A DNA stretch of 14,622 bases from Candidatus Gastranaerophilales bacterium. Its GTDB lineage: Bacteria; Cyanobacteriota; Vampirovibrionia; Gastranaerophilales; Gastranaerophilaceae. Within the stretch, counting starts at the first letter, position 1, and each line of letters opens with the position of its first letter. The notes beneath the pieces are model-generated. The model was not told where the DNA came from, did not search any database, and worked only from the letters and a program-made list of their open reading frames with translations. The DNA lies in the NCBI GenBank assembly GCA_900770525.1, contig CAAHDT010000011.1, positions 1-14,622 of the forward strand, in the 5' to 3' direction. Positions 12,874 through 14,622 of the stretch are shown here, piece after piece. The translations under genes were made by a program, and so were the position numbers.

Positions 12874-13920
12874 ATGACTATTGAAAATAATATATTCAAA
12901 TACGCAACTAGTGAACTTTCGCAAGATGCTTTTTTGTGCTATTTAATGTCTTTTGGGAAAAGTAAGTATAAGGATACAAATACGGAAGAATATAAACTAG
13001 CACGTTCATTTCTTAAAGAATTAAGTGTAGAAGAAGATATTAAAGAAATTAAGCGGCAAGAGAGTCATATTGATGTTTTAATTTTAACCGAATCTTATGC
13101 CGTAATTTTGGAAGATAAGACATTTTCAAAAGAACATAGTGAACAGCTAAAGAGATACAAAGAAAAATGCAAGAAAGATTATCCTAATAAGGAAGTTAAA
13201 TTACTGTATTTCAAAACAGGATACATGGACATACAAGAAAAAGAAAAGTTTGAAGAAAAAGGAGTTTGTATTTTTGATATTGAAAAGATTATCAATCTTG
13301 TGGACGATTATAAAGGTGACAATATAGTTGTAAAAATGTGGAAAGAACATATAGAAAAAATTAATAAAGATATAGCAGAAGCTAAAGAAACAATTGAAGA
13401 TGTGGAACAACTTGATACATACTATAAATTATCTAATGAAGATACGTTAAAAAAAGATGTTTATATAGATAAGCTAACCAAAAGATTTAAGGAAACATTT
13501 AATGATGTTTATTGGTATCGGGCAGGACAAGGAAGAACACCGCATATATGTTTTCAAGACACATATTTTAAATGTTCATGCTCCGAAAGATGTAAAATTC
13601 ATTTTGGTATTTACATAATGTTTAGAAACGAACCTCAAATTGTAGTTAAACAACATTTTTATACTATCCCAGAAAATCATCGGTTAAGATTAAGAGAATA
13701 CCACAAATATAGTGAAGAACTTAAATCTCTACAAGAAATGAAACATAAATTTCAGCAAAGTATTCCCTCAAGCGAAGGCTGGGAAAAAAGGAATGAAAAT
13801 AAGGACAAATTAATTATTTTAGAGAAAAAAATAAGTAATATGAATGAGTGTATAGAAAATATCAAAAAGTTACAGGAAATTATCAAAAATATAGGCACTC
13901 CTATTGATAATCCGTCATAA
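12874..13920 (+). CDS. PD-(D/E)XK nuclease superfamily protein (PF14281-like)
   Basis: 348 aa, cytoplasmic. The N-terminus NIFKYATSELSQDAFLCYLM (6-25) with E14 is the hallmark opening of this group. The catalytic set follows: HIDVLI (D67), then YAVILEDKTFS with E80-D81-K82, then HSEQLKRY (88-95). Residues 105-140 finish the nuclease fold (VKLLYFKTGY, GVCIFDIEKII). The C-terminal half is not assigned: a cysteine cluster CSCSERC (234-240) followed by H243 could bind a metal, and 275-340 is a likely coiled coil rich in K, E and M. AAGGAG lies seven bases before the ATG. The gene is divergent from the WYL regulator and is followed after 58 bases by a repeat protein. Members often occur in defence-type regions; the activity of this one is untested. 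Confidence 0.82.
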   Translation: MTIENNIFKYATSELSQDAFLCYLMSFGKSKYKDTNTEEYKLARSFLKELSVEEDIKEIKRQESHIDVLILTESYAVILEDKTFSKEHSEQLKRYKEKCKKDYPNKEVKLLYFKTGYMDIQEKEKFEEKGVCIFDIEKIINLVDDYKGDNIVVKMWKEHIEKINKDIAEAKETIEDVEQLDTYYKLSNEDTLKKDVYIDKLTKRFKETFNDVYWYRAGQGRTPHICFQDTYFKCSCSERCKIHFGIYIMFRNEPQIVVKQHFYTIPENHRLRLREYHKYSEELKSLQEMKHKFQQSIPSSEGWEKRNENKDKLIILEKKISNMNECIENIKKLQEIIKNIGTPIDNPS

Positions 13921-13978
13921 TTTGACGTATTGTAATGTTTAGATGTTTTTGGGTAACATTTAATGAAAGGAAAACAAT

Positions 13979-14311
13979 ATGGAATACTACTATAAAGATG
14001 GCGTTATTCACGAAAATTCAGAGTATGGTAATGCTATAGGAAATATTGACAATGGCGTAATTCGTGATGGCTGGTGTATCGGAAATGGTAACGCTTTAGG
14101 TAATGTTGATAATGGTGTAATTCGTGATGGTTGGTGTGTAGGCAATGGTAATGCTATTGGAAATGTGGATGGTAGTACCATTCGTGATGGTTGGTGTCAT
14201 GGTAATGGCAGCGAAATAGGAAATGCTAGAGATTACATTATTCACGGAATGGAAGATAGACCTGCAGAAATGGTAGCCTGTTGGCACTTTTTAATCCGTA
14301 AGATTTTCTAA
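13979..14311 (+). CDS. Small protein of 20-residue glycine-rich repeats, probable beta-solenoid
   Basis: 110 aa. Residues 18-77 are three near-identical 20-residue units, each like NAIGNVDNGVIRDGWCVGNG, preceded by a half unit (5-17) and followed by a degenerate one (78-90). Differences are limited to I/L/V swaps, C-flanking residues and DN/DG. At DNA level this is a 60-bp tandem repeat (14030-14209). Regular glycine, alternating hydrophobics and one Trp-Cys per turn suggest a beta-solenoid or beta-hairpin stack; the aligned cysteines could bind metal or form a stripe. No signal peptide. The C-terminal 20 residues (EMVACWHFLIRKIF) are hydrophobic and amphipathic. I know no named family for it. 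AAAGGA lies seven bases before the ATG, and a strong terminator follows, so it is probably the last gene of the nuclease operon. Confidence 0.75.
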   Translation: MEYYYKDGVIHENSEYGNAIGNIDNGVIRDGWCIGNGNALGNVDNGVIRDGWCVGNGNAIGNVDGSTIRDGWCHGNGSEIGNARDYIIHGMEDRPAEMVACWHFLIRKIF

Positions 14312-14332
14312 TAAATAACCACCTTTTGTCGC

Positions 14333-14370
14333 AAAACAGCCTTTCTTGAAGATAGGCTGTTTTAATTTAT
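14333..14370 (+). terminator. Rho-independent terminator after the repeat protein
   Basis: AAAACAGCCT (14333-14342) pairs perfectly with AGGCTGTTTT (14354-14363) around an 11-base loop, followed by a T-rich tail. It lies 21 bases past the stop and ends the nuclease-repeat-protein unit. Confidence 0.85.
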
Positions 14371-14466
14371 TTTAGGTATATCGGCCATTTTCAAAACTAT
14401 TCTGTTTTCGGCTTTTTCGGGAAAATGTTAAAAAAGAGATATTTGTTAACATTTTTAAATGAGTGA

Positions 14467-14494
14467 TTGAATTAAATAATGTGTATGATACAAT
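14467..14494 (+). promoter_or_regulatory. Candidate promoter at right edge
   Basis: TTGAAT (14467-14472), 16 bases, TACAAT (14489-14494), each a 4-5 of 6 match. It lies at the point where composition shifts to higher GC. Confidence 0.4.
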
Positions 14495-14622
14495 ACAGAC
14501 AATTGTTTCAGCTATCACTGAGCGACAGCAATTGCCGGAGGCGAAAAGAGCCAAGACAGTCGCAAGCCGTTTAGCGGAGAGCACAAGCCCAAGTACGGAA
14601 GTACAAGGAAATGAAGAAGGTC
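14495..14622 (+). other. GC-richer stretch with nested hairpins: structured RNA/leader or gene start, cut by window end
   Basis: Composition changes sharply from the AT-rich DNA before it. Small hairpins follow one another: a CAATTG pair enclosing TCAG/CTGA, GGC-GAAAAGA-GCC, CCG-TTTAG-CGG, and GTAC-GGAA-GTAC with a GNRA-type tetraloop. An alternative reading is protein: the frame from GTG 14463 stays open to the window end (IELNNVYDTIQTIVSAITER then polar residues), without a ribosome site. An ATG at 14611 could start another gene (MKKV...), making the stretch its leader. I recognise no named riboswitch or RNA family. The data do not choose between these readings. Confidence 0.4.

Noticed and set aside
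14372..14584. Minus-strand 70-codon frame starting like a signal peptide
   Set aside because: It starts with GTG, has no ribosome site, and continues into low-complexity polar residues; the plus-strand hairpins explain the sequence better.
14495..14622. RNase P RNA, tmRNA or a known riboswitch
   Set aside because: I could not find the conserved core elements of RNase P or tmRNA, nor a recognisable riboswitch aptamer, in the visible part.

Overview
The window looks like a piece of chromosome from a low-GC, anaerobic, fermenting alphaproteobacterium. Two things point there. A gene for the HydF maturase of [FeFe]-hydrogenase implies anaerobic hydrogen metabolism. An ihfA gene followed directly by a short MerR-type regulator is an order typical of Alphaproteobacteria. 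A gut-associated Rhodospirillales-like lineage is my best guess, but this is inference from gene content; no rRNA or other marker is present.

Region 1 (1-5790) is ordinary chromosome. It begins with a repeat array built on a TGTAC-N6-GTACA palindrome (1-310). A minus-strand group follows: tatD, hydF (with its ribosome site inside the end of tatD) and a 441-residue helical-repeat protein with its own strong promoter and terminator. Alanine racemase (alr) is divergent from tatD across only 39 bases. ihfA with a promoter, and then merR, complete the block.

Region 2 (5790-8900) is AT-rich accessory DNA. It has a 58-residue small ORF with a good terminator. Next comes a two-gene cassette, a lysozyme-like/lytic transglycosylase protein followed five bases later by a multi-pass membrane protein, with 50-bp imperfect direct repeats on both sides. 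A decayed gene, a YiaC-like GNAT acetyltransferase and a possible lysozyme fragment follow.

Region 3 (8900-14370) resembles a small defence-type island. It holds a bacterial-PH-domain membrane protein, a PD-(D/E)XK plus DUF5655 protein, and a Fic protein missing its N-terminal half with a hairpin at the break. A WYL-domain regulator is divergent from a second PD-(D/E)XK nuclease-like gene, which is followed by a small protein of near-perfect 20-residue repeats and a strong terminator. The WYL / nuclease / repeat-protein set is the best candidate for an undescribed system.

The right edge (about 14465-14622) has a promoter-like sequence and then a visibly more GC-rich stretch with several small hairpins. 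It may be a structured RNA or leader, or the start of a gene cut by the window end.

Track-style predicted starts were moved where an ATG with a ribosome site lies just inside a TTG or GTG start (lysozyme-like gene, its partner, the PH-domain protein and the WYL regulator).
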